From NCBI RefSeq assembly GCF_001458595.1, contig NZ_LN890328.1:1969316-2033315 (forward strand): a stretch of DNA of 64,000 nucleotides. Reading direction: 5' to 3'. The notes beneath the pieces were generated by a model, which did no database searches, was not told where the DNA came from, and saw nothing but the letters and a program-made list of their open reading frames with translations. The number at the start of each line of letters is the position of its first letter. Within the stretch, counting starts at the first letter, position 1. Origin of the DNA: Clostridium neonatale. Lineage in GTDB: Bacteria > Bacillota > Clostridia > Clostridiales > Clostridiaceae. Position numbers and translations under genes: made by a program. This document shows, piece by piece, positions 34,708 to 44,340 of the stretch.

Positions 34708-34776
34708 CTACTTTTTCCTAAAGAATTTTATTATATTTGAAAGAAATTTAGGTAACTTAAAAGCGATTATTTTCAT
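34708..34776 (-). CDS. spoVM: Stage V sporulation protein M (22 residues)
   Basis: Amphipathic peptide that senses convex membrane curvature, anchors SpoIVA to the forespore and starts coat assembly. The frame starts at ATG 34776, with AGGAGG at 34786-34791, and reads MKIIAFKLPKFLSNIIKFFR then KK and stop. Compared from memory with Bacillus SpoVM, the KLPKFL core including the proline, the hydrophobic face and the basic FRK end are kept. Its place between thiN and rpmB is the same as in Bacillus. It is short enough to be missed by gene finders. Confidence 0.88.
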   Translation of the reverse strand: MKIIAFKLPKFLSNIIKFFRKK

Positions 34777-34873
34777 AAATATAAATCCTCCTAAATATTA
34801 AAATATAAAATGAATTATAAAATATCTCTCTATTTTAAATATATCAAAATTCATCTTATTATATTAATATTCA

Positions 34874-34896
34874 GAAGGACATTAAAATGTTCCTTA
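34874..34896 (-). terminator. Weak hairpin after thiN
   Basis: AAGGACATT and AATGTTCCTT pair with one bulge, between the thiN stop and spoVM. The minus-strand 3' flank lacks a clear T-run, so read-through into spoVM is possible. Confidence 0.35.
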
Positions 34897-34901
34897 TTTT
34901 T

Positions 34902-35540
34902 TTAATCAATTGAATGAATAATCAATAATTCCCCTTCATCGAAGCTAATCTCTATTGGAGTATCTAGAAATTCATTACATATAGCTCTTGGATCTAACAG
35001 ATGCATATCATATCCATCATATATATTATATTTTGCGCCTTTAACCTTAAAGTTTTTAACAACATCAGTAAAAGCATGAAAACCTATATTTTCACCATAT
35101 TCTCCATGCAAAGTCATTTTTTTCTGTGCAAGATATATCTTGTTCTTATCATCTAAAACTTCTATTTCAATACCTTTTTTCTTATATGTTAATATGAGAC
35201 CTAAATTTCCAAGCATGTGATCAACTCTACTGCCAGTACCACCAAATAAGTATATTTTCTTAGCTCCCCTTTTCACACCTTCTATTATTGCAATTTCTGT
35301 ATCCGTATAATCCTTCTCTGGAGGAAATTCAATAATTTCTTTTACTGTTTTTCTCATTTTTTCTAATATATCCTTATTGCTGGAATCAAAATCACCAACA
35401 ATTAAGTTTGGAGTTATATTGTATTTATAAAGGCATTCACATCCACTATCTGCCGCAATAATATAATTTACTTTATCAAGGTATTTTTCTAATAGCTCTT
35501 TCGAAGGCGGATTCCCCCCACTTATTATTGCTATATCCAA
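34902..35540 (-). CDS. thiN: Thiamine diphosphokinase
   Basis: Converts thiamine to thiamine diphosphate. The 212-residue protein has the N-terminal ADSGCECLYKY and VGDFDSSNKD motifs, FPPEKDYTDTEIAI and FGGTGSRVDHMLGNL, typical of the family. It starts at TTG 35540, with AAGGGGGT upstream. The end of rpe is 4 bases upstream. It belongs to the conserved rsgA-rpe-thiN-spoVM run. Confidence 0.95.
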   Translation of the reverse strand: MDIAIISGGNPPSKELLEKYLDKVNYIIAADSGCECLYKYNITPNLIVGDFDSSNKDILEKMRKTVKEIIEFPPEKDYTDTEIAIIEGVKRGAKKIYLFGGTGSRVDHMLGNLGLILTYKKKGIEIEVLDDKNKIYLAQKKMTLHGEYGENIGFHAFTDVVKNFKVKGAKYNIYDGYDMHLLDPRAICNEFLDTPIEISFDEGELLIIHSID

Positions 35541-35544
35541 AATT

Positions 35545-36189
35545 TTACCCCCTTAATTTTTTTATATTTGCCTCTATATTTCCACCATTAAAAACAGCTG
35601 ATCCAGCCACAATAACATTTGCGCCTGCATTAATAATTTCTTTTACATTATTCTTATCTATCCCACCATCAACTTCTATTAATAATGTTGGATTTATTTC
35701 ATAGCTCATTTCTTTAACTTCTTTAATTTTATTCAATGTATATGGTATAAATTTCTGGCCTCCAAATCCCGGGTTTACAGACATTATTAATACCATATCA
35801 AGACTTCCAATTATATCTTTTAAAACACTTACTGGAGTCCCAGGATTTAATGACACTGCTGCTTTTTTCCCTTTTGATTTTATATAATTTATACTTCTAT
35901 CTATATGTCTATCAGCTTCATAATGTATTGTTATTATGTCAGCTCCAGCCTCTATAAAATCATCTATGTACCTTGAAGGTTCTTCTATCATTAAATGAAC
36001 ATCAAAGACCTTTTTTGTTTTATCTCTTATTGATTTTATAACTGGTAATCCAAAAGAAATATTGGGAACAAAATTTCCATCCATAACATCTATATGAATA
36101 AAATCAGCTCCTGCTTTATCTATCTTTTCGATATCTTCTCCTAATTTAGAAAAATCAGCTGATAATATTGATGGCGCTATTTTTACCAT
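35545..36189 (-). CDS. rpe: Ribulose-phosphate 3-epimerase
   Basis: Interconverts ribulose 5-phosphate and xylulose 5-phosphate in the pentose phosphate pathway. The 214-residue TIM barrel shows [59 protein letters not shown] and EVDGGI, with the metal-binding His and Asp residues present. Its ATG overlaps the end of rsgA by 7 bases. Standard operon position between rsgA and thiN. Confidence 0.97.
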   Translation of the reverse strand: MVKIAPSILSADFSKLGEDIEKIDKAGADFIHIDVMDGNFVPNISFGLPVIKSIRDKTKKVFDVHLMIEEPSRYIDDFIEAGADIITIHYEADRHIDRSINYIKSKGKKAAVSLNPGTPVSVLKDIIGSLDMVLIMSVNPGFGGQKFIPYTLNKIKEVKEMSYEINPTLLIEVDGGIDKNNVKEIINAGANVIVAGSAVFNGGNIEANIKKLRG

Positions 36190-37055
36190 TTATTTTTTTC
36201 CTCCTCTATTATCTCTTCTAATGTCTTTACATAAAAATTATACCTGTATTTATTTATTTTTCCTTCTTCAACAGCTTCTTTAACAGCACATTTAGGTTCT
36301 TTATTATGTAGACATCCTCTATATTTACAACCTTCATTATACTCTATAAATTCAGGAAAACAATATTTTAGTGAATCTTTATCCATCAGATCTCTTATCT
36401 CTAGTGTAGAAAATCCTGGCGTATCTACTATATAACCATCTTCTATATCTATAAGTTCACTATGCCTAGTTGTATGTTTCCCACGACCAAGTTTTTCGCT
36501 TACAGATCCAGTTTCCATATGTTCTTTTTCTGAAAGTTTATTAATAAGTGTAGATTTTCCTGCTCCTGATGGTCCACAAAGTACAGTAATATTACTTTTC
36601 ATCTTTTCTTTAAGAATATCTATTCCAATACCTTTTTTTGCATTAATATATAAAACCTCATATCCTATATCATTTATTCTTTTCTTTATTTCTTCTCTTT
36701 CTTTTTCATCAACTAAATCTATTTTATTTAAACAAACTATTACATCTATATTATTATATTCACAAAGAACTAAAAACTTATTTAATAGATCAAAATTTAT
36801 ATCTGGATTTTTAATTGCAAAAACAATAAAAGCTAATGATACATTTGCAACAGTAGGTCTAAGTAATTCGCTGCTTCTTTCATGTATCTCTTCTATAACA
36901 CCTTTTCCTTTTTCTATGGCGATAGTTACATTATCACCTACCATAGGCTTTATATCTTTATGTCTAAATTTTCCTCTAGCTTTACATTCTATTATACCAT
37001 TTTCTGTTTTAATATAATAAAATCCACCTATACCTTTTATTATTTTTCCATTCAT
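36183..37055 (-). CDS. rsgA: Ribosome small-subunit GTPase RsgA
   Basis: Circularly permuted GTPase that checks late 30S maturation. Order of parts: N-terminal OB domain ([24 protein letters not shown]), NKIDLVD (G4) before [14 protein letters not shown] (G1), DTPGFSTL (G3), then a C-terminal zinc knuckle with [18 protein letters not shown] use ATG 37055 (290 residues), with GGAGG upstream. The reading back to 37109 lacks a binding site. It is followed by rpe. Confidence 0.97.
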   Translation of the reverse strand: MNGKIIKGIGGFYYIKTENGIIECKARGKFRHKDIKPMVGDNVTIAIEKGKGVIEEIHERSSELLRPTVANVSLAFIVFAIKNPDINFDLLNKFLVLCEYNNIDVIVCLNKIDLVDEKEREEIKKRINDIGYEVLYINAKKGIGIDILKEKMKSNITVLCGPSGAGKSTLINKLSEKEHMETGSVSEKLGRGKHTTRHSELIDIEDGYIVDTPGFSTLEIRDLMDKDSLKYCFPEFIEYNEGCKYRGCLHNKEPKCAVKEAVEEGKINKYRYNFYVKTLEEIIEEEKNKW

Positions 37056-37093
37056 AAAATTCCTCCAAATTTCTTCTAAAAATATAATGTAAA

Positions 37094-37124
37094 AGAGAGG
37101 CATTGGCAAGTCTGCCTCCTCTCT
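37094..37124 (-). terminator. prkC terminator
   Basis: AGAGAGG pairs with CCTCTCT, with further GC pairs inside, between the prkC stop and rsgA. The minus strand continues TTTTACATT. Confidence 0.75.
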
Positions 37125-37144
37125 AATTACATGCTTAAATTATT

Positions 37145-39121
37145 TTATTGACCTGATTGGTTTAATGATGGATCATCCCATGGGCCTTCCGGTGTATTAC
37201 CTCCTGGCGTTGAGCTTGAATCACCATTATTTACATCATTTCCACCATTCCCAGTATTACCACTATTATTTTGATCATCTCCTGGGGAATTGGTATTACT
37301 ATTATTATTGTTGTTATTATCTCCCGGTGTTGTTTCACCTGTATTTCCATTCGAATTATTATTATTATCTTCTACATTTCCATTTTGCTTATTGTATTTT
37401 CCAACTTTTATTGTTATAGTAGTACCTTCTTCAACTCTGCTTCCTGAAACAGACTGGCTTAGCACTATACCATCTTCTATAGCATTTTTAGTTGTTACTT
37501 GCTCAACAACATACTTTAGATTTACTCCTGCTAAAGTAGATATAGCATCACTTTCAAGTCTTCCAACAACACTTGGAACTGTGACAAATTTAATTTCAGG
37601 TCCTAAACTTACAACTACTGTGATTACTTGATCTTCTGAAATAACTGTATCGGGTGCTGGATCTTGACTTATAATCTGACCTTTAGCTACGCTACTACTA
37701 TATTGTTCTGTTTTACTACTAATTTTTAAATTTAAAGATTTTAACTTTGTTTCAGCCGTATTTAAATCATCTTCTCTTAAATCTGGCATTTTAAGATCTT
37801 CCTGTCCACGGCTAACAACTACCCTTACTTCACTTTTTTCCTTTACCGTAGTTCCTGCCTTTGGATTTGTCCTAAGTATAGTTCCTTCGGGTTCATCACT
37901 TGATTCTGTTTCTGCTTCTACTAATACCAGATTTATAGCTTCAAGTTCACTTTTTGCTTCATCAACATTTTTACCTTCTAAATTAGGTACTTCAACTTCT
38001 TTACTACTCAAAGAGCTGCTGCCAGAAAACATATTAACTGCAAATGCTATAAGCCCGAATAGTAATATCACCCCGCCTATTGATAATGCAATTTTTAATA
38101 TCCTCTTATTTCTTTTTCTTGACACTATTCTTTCCTCATCATCGTCGTAGTCGTCATAATCCTCATCGTCATCATCATAGTCATCATCATTATTATATTG
38201 ATTTGAATTATTTATTTTTTGTTTCGAAATTTGTTCTGTTACAGCAGACATAACGATTGTATGTTGGCTAGAATCATCAACAACTTCATCAATTACAGCA
38301 TTTGGATTATCCTTTATTTTTTGTAAATCATTAATAAATTCTTTTGCAGTTTGATATCTCTTGTTTGGATCCTTTTCTATGGCTTTTAATATTAAAGTAT
38401 TTAAACTATCTGGTATCCTTGAATTAAGCGATTTAGGTGAAACTGGATCTTCTTGAATATGTTTTAATGCAATTGTAACTGCGCTATCTGCTTCAAATGG
38501 TAATTTCCCTGTTACCATTTCATACAACACTATTCCTAATGAATACAGATCAGTTCTGCAATCAATAAAAGATCCCTTTGCTTGTTCTGGTGAAAGATAA
38601 TGTGCTGATCCCATTATTGTTGTTGTATTAGTAATTGTTGCAGAAGTTGTTGATTTTGCTATACCAAAATCAGTAACCTTCATAACTCCATCTTCTGTGA
38701 CTAAAATATTTTGTGGCTTTACATCCCTATGAATTATATTATTTCTATGAGCGCAATCTAAAGCTTTAGCTATTTGAATTGCAACTGATATTGCAGTTTC
38801 ATAATTCATTTTGCCAACTTGCTTTATTACATCCTTCAAAGTTTTTCCCTTAACATATTCCATTACTATATAATGTAAATCTTCTTGAGTACCTACATCT
38901 AAAATATTTACTATATTGTTGTCAGATAAAGTTGCTATAGCAGTTGCTTCATCTTTGAATTTTTTTACAATTTCTTCATTATTGCAAAATTCTTTTTTTA
39001 AAATTTTTACTGCAACAAATCTATTTAATTTATTACATCTAGCCTTAAATACTTCGGACATTCCACCTTCGCCTATTTTTTCTAATAGTTCATATCTGCC
39101 ACCAAGTACAGTTCCATTCAT
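37145..39121 (-). CDS. prkC: Serine/threonine kinase PrkC/PknB with three PASTA domains
   Basis: Membrane kinase that senses muropeptides or lipid II and controls growth, division and spore germination. The 658-residue protein has a kinase domain at 1-270 (Lys39, HRDVKPQN with Asp133, DFG 151-153). It then has a highly acidic juxtamembrane linker (about 312-331), one transmembrane helix (about 342-365) and three extracellular PASTA repeats (about 376-439, 444-507, 513-575). The last 80 residues are rich in Asn, Gly, Ser and Thr. I start it at ATG 39121, with GGAGGAG upstream and the stp stop one base earlier. Paired with the phosphatase stp. Confidence 0.96.
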   Translation of the reverse strand: MNGTVLGGRYELLEKIGEGGMSEVFKARCNKLNRFVAVKILKKEFCNNEEIVKKFKDEATAIATLSDNNIVNILDVGTQEDLHYIVMEYVKGKTLKDVIKQVGKMNYETAISVAIQIAKALDCAHRNNIIHRDVKPQNILVTEDGVMKVTDFGIAKSTTSATITNTTTIMGSAHYLSPEQAKGSFIDCRTDLYSLGIVLYEMVTGKLPFEADSAVTIALKHIQEDPVSPKSLNSRIPDSLNTLILKAIEKDPNKRYQTAKEFINDLQKIKDNPNAVIDEVVDDSSQHTIVMSAVTEQISKQKINNSNQYNNDDDYDDDDEDYDDYDDDEERIVSRKRNKRILKIALSIGGVILLFGLIAFAVNMFSGSSSLSSKEVEVPNLEGKNVDEAKSELEAINLVLVEAETESSDEPEGTILRTNPKAGTTVKEKSEVRVVVSRGQEDLKMPDLREDDLNTAETKLKSLNLKISSKTEQYSSSVAKGQIISQDPAPDTVISEDQVITVVVSLGPEIKFVTVPSVVGRLESDAISTLAGVNLKYVVEQVTTKNAIEDGIVLSQSVSGSRVEEGTTITIKVGKYNKQNGNVEDNNNNSNGNTGETTPGDNNNNNNSNTNSPGDDQNNSGNTGNGGNDVNNGDSSSTPGGNTPEGPWDDPSLNQSGQ

Positions 39122-39122
39122 A

Positions 39123-39848
39123 TTACATCTCTCCTCCAAACAACAATACTGTTATATTATCTCTTCCACCATTTAGCTTTGCTTTCTCAACAAGCTTATT
39201 TGCCACAGAATTATATTCATTTTCTTGAAGAATAATTTCTAATATCTCATCTCTTGTTAATTCATTAGTAAGCCCATCTGAACATAATAAATACATATCA
39301 TATATTCTATTTTTTATTGGGAAAATATCCACACTAACTCTGTGCTCTGTTCCTAAGGCTCTCGTAATAATATTCTTTTTAGGATGATTTACTGCTTCAC
39401 TTTCACTTATGCTTCCACTATCCACCAATTCCTGAACCAAAGAATGATCTTTCGTAATTTTCTTCATTTCTTTATTGGAAATACTTATTCCAAAACAGCA
39501 ACTATCACCAACATTAGCTACTTGTTCATAATCTTTAGTTATTAAGCATGCTGTAACTGTCGTACCCATTCCATTAAGATTTTTATTTGTTTTGGAATAT
39601 TCGTATATACATTCATTTGCTTTTCCTATAGCTTCTATTAATAAATCCTCATTTGATTCTGATTTAAAATTATTTTGTACATAATTTAAGATTTCTGTTG
39701 TGGCCATTTTACTAGCTACTTCTCCAGCATTATGTCCTCCCATTCCATCCGCAACAACATATAATTTAAAATATTCATTTTCTACGTATGCAGCCGAATC
39801 TTCATTAAGGCTTCTTTTTAATCCTATATCTGTAACCAGTCCTACCAT
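39123..39848 (-). CDS. stp: PP2C-type Ser/Thr phosphatase Stp (PrpC)
   Basis: Reverses PrkC phosphorylation. The 241-residue protein is a PPM/PP2C phosphatase with the metal-binding motifs ADGMGGHNAGEVAS, NVGDSCCFG, KDHSLVQELV and LLCSDGLTN. It lies between rlmN and prkC, with only one base before prkC and one base after rlmN, so the three genes are tightly coupled. Confidence 0.97.
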   Translation of the reverse strand: MVGLVTDIGLKRSLNEDSAAYVENEYFKLYVVADGMGGHNAGEVASKMATTEILNYVQNNFKSESNEDLLIEAIGKANECIYEYSKTNKNLNGMGTTVTACLITKDYEQVANVGDSCCFGISISNKEMKKITKDHSLVQELVDSGSISESEAVNHPKKNIITRALGTEHRVSVDIFPIKNRIYDMYLLCSDGLTNELTRDEILEIILQENEYNSVANKLVEKAKLNGGRDNITVLLFGGEM

Positions 39849-39849
39849 T

Positions 39850-40893
39850 TTAATTCCCCCCTATCTTTTGGGTATCTATGTAACTTCTTCTAAGTTGTCC
39901 ACAAGCTGCATTAATGTCACTTCCCATTTCTCTACGAGTAGTCACCTCAATTCCATAGCTTTTCAAAATTTCTGAAAAATCTTCAATTGTCTTTTTAGAA
40001 GATCTCTTAAATGAATTTTCTTTAATTTCGTTTACTGGAATTAAATTAACGTGACACAACATACCTTTTAAAAGTTTTCCTAAAGATTTTGCCTCTTCTC
40101 TACTATCATTAACATCTTTAACCAATGCATATTCAAATGTCACTCTACGTTTCGTCTTATCAATATAATACTGACATGCTTTTAATATTTCATCAATTGT
40201 ATACTTATTAGCTATTGGCATAATCTCTTTACGCTTTTGATCACTGAATGCATGAAGTGAGAGTGCTAAAGTCACACTAAGCTCTTTATCTGCCAACTCG
40301 TATATTTTTGGTACTATACCACACGTCGATAATGTTATATGCCTTTGCCCAATATTTAAACCATACTCAGCACTCACTAAATCTAAGAATTTAACAACAT
40401 TATCATAATTATCTAAGGGTTCTCCACTTCCCATTAAGACTACATTAGATATTCTTTCACCAATATGATTTTGAACAACTAATATTTCCGATAATATCTC
40501 TCCACTTGTAAGATTACGAATTCGTCCTCCTAAAGTAGAAGCGCAGAACTTACACCCCATTCTACATCCTACCTGAGTAGATACGCAAATAGAGTTTCCA
40601 TGCTTATATCTCATAAGTACACTTTCAATTAGGTTTCCATCTTTGAAACCTAATAAAAACTTTTCTGTACCATCTATTTCAGATTTATAAACTTCTACTA
40701 TTTTCGGTAAATCTATTGTGAAATTCTCTTTTAATTTATCTTTTAAACTTTGAGGGATATTTTTCATATCCTCAAAGTTATAAACATTTTTATATATCCA
40801 AGAAAATACTTGCTTTGCTCTAAATGCACTTTCTTTATTTTCTGTCATCCATACTTTTAATTCATCTAAAGTATAGTCTAATAAATTGTTCAT
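39850..40893 (-). CDS. rlmN: Dual-specificity RNA methyltransferase RlmN
   Basis: Radical SAM enzyme making m2A at 23S rRNA position 2503 and in tRNA position 37. The protein has the iron-sulfur motif [23 protein letters not shown] and LSLHA segments and the C-terminal catalytic cysteine in [11 protein letters not shown] start it at ATG 40893 (347 residues), after GTAGGTGG. The longer GTG at 40902 overlaps that site. It lies 15 bases after rsmB. Confidence 0.97.
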   Translation of the reverse strand: MNNLLDYTLDELKVWMTENKESAFRAKQVFSWIYKNVYNFEDMKNIPQSLKDKLKENFTIDLPKIVEVYKSEIDGTEKFLLGFKDGNLIESVLMRYKHGNSICVSTQVGCRMGCKFCASTLGGRIRNLTSGEILSEILVVQNHIGERISNVVLMGSGEPLDNYDNVVKFLDLVSAEYGLNIGQRHITLSTCGIVPKIYELADKELSVTLALSLHAFSDQKRKEIMPIANKYTIDEILKACQYYIDKTKRRVTFEYALVKDVNDSREEAKSLGKLLKGMLCHVNLIPVNEIKENSFKRSSKKTIEDFSEILKSYGIEVTTRREMGSDINAACGQLRRSYIDTQKIGGN

Positions 40894-40908
40894 TTGTTCC
40901 ACCTACTA

Positions 40909-42225
40909 TTACTTTTTTTGTAGCTTAGCAACAAAGAAGCCATCCATATATTCATTCGGCATAATAGTTAAAGACCCATCTTTATTATAAACTAAATTAT
41001 CTTGTTTACCTATAAATGCTCTTTTAGCTTCACAGTCTCTATGTTTTTCTAAAAAGTATTCTATATTTTCCTCATTTTCTTCTTTATTTAAAGTACATGT
41101 AGAATATATCATAATTCCACCTGGCTTTAAATATTGCCATGCATTTTCCATTATTTTTCTTTGAATTGAAACAATTTCTTTTAAGTCATTTCTTCTTTTA
41201 TTCCACTTAATTTCTGGTTTTTTCCTTATTATACCAATGCCAGAGCAAGGTACATCTATAAGAACTCTATCAAAGGCAGATACTAAATCAGAGTTTAATT
41301 TTGTTGCGTCATTCTCAGCAACTTTTACATTAGTAATACCTAATCTCTCACAATTTTCTTTTATTAAGTTTAATTTTGAAGTATGTAAATCAAAAGAATA
41401 GACTTCTCCTGTATTATTAAGAATTTCCGAAATATGTGTAGTTTTACCACCTGGTGCAGCACATAAATCTAAAACCTTCATTTTATCCTCTAGCTCAAGC
41501 AACGGTGCAATTACCATGGCACTTTCATCTTGAACTGTAATTTTTCCTTCATTAAATAATGGATTATTTTCTATAGATTTTCCGCCCTTTATGCATATAG
41601 CTTCAGGACATACTACACCTTCTTCTATTTCATATTCCATTTTTTCTAATTCTTCAAATACTTCATCGTAATCTGCTTTAAGTGCATTAACTCTTACACT
41701 TACCTTTGGAACATAGTTAAGTCCAGACATTATTTTCTTTCCTTGTTGCTCTCCATATTGCTTGAATAAAAGACGTATCATCCAAGGCTCAAATGAAAAT
41801 TTATATGCATATTCATCAATTTTGTTTCCTTGAACTTCTATGTCATCTGGATTTTTAGAAAAGTTTCTAAGAATACCATTTACTAATTTTGAATCATTTT
41901 CTGATATTTCTTTAGCTTCTTCAACTGCCTCATTACATGCTGCATAAGCTGGAACTTTATCTAAAAAATTCATTTGATATATTGCTACCCTAAGAATATT
42001 CAGAATAGTTTTATCCATTAATTTTATATCTTTAACGAAATTAGATATAATAATATCTAGCGTCTTTTTTCTTCTTAAAACACCATAAACAAGTTCTGTT
42101 AATAATGCCTTATCCTTATCACTTAAATCGCATTCATTTAATTCATTTGAAAGAATTAAATTTGAATATGCTCCTTCATCTAAAACTCTATTAAGTATCT
42201 TTACTGCTAATTTTCTACAATTCAT
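40909..42225 (-). CDS. rsmB: 16S rRNA m5C967 methyltransferase RsmB
   Basis: The 438-residue protein joins an N-terminal NusB-like RNA-binding domain (about 1-140) to a SAM methyltransferase domain. Motifs are LDLCAAPGGKTTHISEIL (SAM binding), the catalytic cysteine in IDVPCSGIGIIRKKPEIKW, and a second cysteine in IYSTCTLNKEENE. It lies in the fmt-rsmB-rlmN order, here with the zinc peptidase gene between fmt and rsmB. Confidence 0.97.
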   Translation of the reverse strand: MNCRKLAVKILNRVLDEGAYSNLILSNELNECDLSDKDKALLTELVYGVLRRKKTLDIIISNFVKDIKLMDKTILNILRVAIYQMNFLDKVPAYAACNEAVEEAKEISENDSKLVNGILRNFSKNPDDIEVQGNKIDEYAYKFSFEPWMIRLLFKQYGEQQGKKIMSGLNYVPKVSVRVNALKADYDEVFEELEKMEYEIEEGVVCPEAICIKGGKSIENNPLFNEGKITVQDESAMVIAPLLELEDKMKVLDLCAAPGGKTTHISEILNNTGEVYSFDLHTSKLNLIKENCERLGITNVKVAENDATKLNSDLVSAFDRVLIDVPCSGIGIIRKKPEIKWNKRRNDLKEIVSIQRKIMENAWQYLKPGGIMIYSTCTLNKEENEENIEYFLEKHRDCEAKRAFIGKQDNLVYNKDGSLTIMPNEYMDGFFVAKLQKK

Positions 42226-42237
42226 ATTTTACCTCTT

Positions 42238-42927
42238 TTAATCATCTCTACTATTGCTAATTGCAATTAGTCTTACTAATTGTGATATTGCCATCAATGT
42301 AGCCGCCACATACGTCATTGCTGCTGCATTCAAAACTTTTTCTGCGCCTTTTACTTCATCTCCATACAAAATGCCTCTAGACTTCAGTATATTCAATGCT
42401 CTTGTCGATGCATCAAATTCAACTGGTAATGTAATCAGTTGAAATATAACTACAGCTGAAAATAATATAATTCCAAGAGTTGTTAAGCCTTTAAATCCCA
42501 TCACTATACCTAAAAAGAATAATATCCAGGATATACTCGAACTAAAATTCACTACTGGAACTATAGAATTTCTTATAGTTAATGGTTTGTATGATTCTTT
42601 ATGCTGAATTGCATGCCCTACTTCATGTGCAGCAATTCCTGCTGAAGATATAGTTGAACCACTATATACTTCTGGTGATAATCTTAAAACTCTGCTTGAT
42701 GGATCATAATGATCTCCAAGCTTAGAATTTATTTGTTCTATTCTTATATCAAATAATCCTGCTTCATCTAACATCATTCTTGCCACCTGTTGACCAGAAT
42801 ATCCATTTATTATCCTTACTTTTGTATATTCATTATAAGCTGAATTAACCTTTGATTGAGCCCAAAAAGAAATTATTAAAGCTGGAATAAGTAATATCAT
42901 TGTTGGATCGAAATATGAATAAAACAT
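42238..42927 (-). CDS. Zinc metallopeptidase, YugP family
   Basis: A 229-residue membrane protein of the YugP/DUF1705-like zinc metallopeptidase family. It has an HExxH zinc motif in AAHEVGHAIQHKESY and hydrophobic segments at the N-terminus (TMILLIPALIISFWA) and later (VPVVNFSSSISWILFFLGIV, and GLTTLGIILFSAVVIFQLI). The biological substrate is unknown. It is inserted between rsmB and fmt with 12 and 15 base gaps, so it is probably co-transcribed. Confidence 0.88.
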   Translation of the reverse strand: MFYSYFDPTMILLIPALIISFWAQSKVNSAYNEYTKVRIINGYSGQQVARMMLDEAGLFDIRIEQINSKLGDHYDPSSRVLRLSPEVYSGSTISSAGIAAHEVGHAIQHKESYKPLTIRNSIVPVVNFSSSISWILFFLGIVMGFKGLTTLGIILFSAVVIFQLITLPVEFDASTRALNILKSRGILYGDEVKGAEKVLNAAAMTYVAATLMAISQLVRLIAISNSRDD

Positions 42928-42942
42928 TCCTATGCACCTCCA

Positions 42943-43869
42943 TTATTCCAAAATTATATCTTTTTCAATCTCGTGTCCATTTATATATTGTTCTATGGTT
43001 AAAGGCTTACCATTTGGAAATTGTACCTTTTTAATAAGTAAACATCCTTCTTTGCAAGCTACTTTTATTCCATTTTTATCAACATTTAATATTGTGCCTG
43101 GTTCTTTATTACTGCTTTCATATAAAACTTCTGTTTCATAAATTTTCATTCTATCTCCATTATAGTTACTATACGCAATTGGCCATGGATTTAAACCTCT
43201 AACTAGATTATGAATTTCTTGTGCTGTTTTATTCCAAGATATGTGTGCTAATTTTTTATCAAGCATTTTAGCATAAAATGTTTCTTCTTTCTGTTTTTCT
43301 GGAATAATAGTCTTATTTACAATTCCGTCAATTGTTCTTAGTAAAAGATCTGCACCTCTAACACTCAAAATATCATGCAGTTCTCCACATGTCATATTTT
43401 CAGTAATAGTAACTTCATCTTTAAGTAACATATCTCCAGTATCTAGTCCTATATCCATTAACATAGTAGTATTTCCTGAAATTTTTTCTCCATTTATTAT
43501 GGCCCAGTTTAACGGAGCAGCTCCTCTATACATTGGTAGAAGTGATGCATGTAGATTTATGCAGCCATACTTTGGTATATCTAAAACCTCTCTTGTTAGT
43601 ATTTGGCCAAATGCTACTACTATAATAAAATCCGGACTAATTTCTTTTAATATTTCTATAAGTCCCCTATCATCTTTTAATTTTATTGGTTGATAAACAG
43701 TTATATCATGCTTTAATGCTTCTTCTTTTACTTGTGAGTAGGCCATTTTTTTTCCTCTGCCTTTTGGTTTATCTGGCTGAGTTAAAACGCACTCAACATT
43801 ATGAGTTTCAATTAATTTTTTTAATGATGGAACTGAAAATTCCGGAGTACCCATAAATACAATTTTCAT
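42943..43869 (-). CDS. fmt: Methionyl-tRNA formyltransferase
   Basis: Formylates initiator Met-tRNA with 10-formyl-tetrahydrofolate. The 308-residue protein begins [19 protein letters not shown]. It holds the catalytic segment [20 protein letters not shown] and the C-terminal tRNA-binding domain ([20 protein letters not shown]). It lies 19 bases after def, the usual def-fmt pair. Confidence 0.97.
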   Translation of the reverse strand: MKIVFMGTPEFSVPSLKKLIETHNVECVLTQPDKPKGRGKKMAYSQVKEEALKHDITVYQPIKLKDDRGLIEILKEISPDFIIVVAFGQILTREVLDIPKYGCINLHASLLPMYRGAAPLNWAIINGEKISGNTTMLMDIGLDTGDMLLKDEVTITENMTCGELHDILSVRGADLLLRTIDGIVNKTIIPEKQKEETFYAKMLDKKLAHISWNKTAQEIHNLVRGLNPWPIAYSNYNGDRMKIYETEVLYESSNKEPGTILNVDKNGIKVACKEGCLLIKKVQFPNGKPLTIEQYINGHEIEKDIILE

Positions 43870-43888
43870 TATGCTAAACCTCCATATT

Positions 43889-44329
43889 TTATTTTTCTAA
43901 TTTATCTACAAATAATGTTCCATCTAAATGATCATATTCATGCAATATAGCCCTTGCCAATAATTCTTCACCTTCAATCTCGAATTCTTCACCTTTTTCA
44001 TTTAAAGCTCTTGCTTTAACATAATTAGCTCTAGTTACTTCTTCATATCTTCCTGGAACACTCAAGCATCCCTCTTCTCCTGTTTGAGAGCCACTAGTTT
44101 CTAATATTTCTGGATTAATAAAAACTAATGGTCCATCTCCAATATCAATTACAAACAATCTTTTTAATATACCAACTTGAGGTGCTGCAAGGCCAACACC
44201 ATCTGCATCATACATTGTATCAATCATATCTTCAATTAATGTTAATAATCTATTATCTATCTTTTCTACTTTTCTACATTCTTGTCTTAAAACTGTATCT
44301 CCAATTTTTCTTATATTTCTTAATGCCAT
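43889..44329 (-). CDS. def: Peptide deformylase
   Basis: Removes the formyl group from new proteins. The 146-residue metal enzyme shows all three motifs: [19 protein letters not shown] and the HExxH in [13 protein letters not shown]. It lies 11 bases downstream of priA and upstream of fmt, giving the conserved priA-def-fmt order. Confidence 0.98.
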   Translation of the reverse strand: MALRNIRKIGDTVLRQECRKVEKIDNRLLTLIEDMIDTMYDADGVGLAAPQVGILKRLFVIDIGDGPLVFINPEILETSGSQTGEEGCLSVPGRYEEVTRANYVKARALNEKGEEFEIEGEELLARAILHEYDHLDGTLFVDKLEK

Positions 44330-44340
44330 TTTTCTTCCCC

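Noticed and set aside
37165..37631. Plus-strand frames opposite the prkC tail
   Set aside because: They come from the reverse of Asn/Gly/Asp-rich codons, giving Tyr/Leu/His repeats; no start signals.
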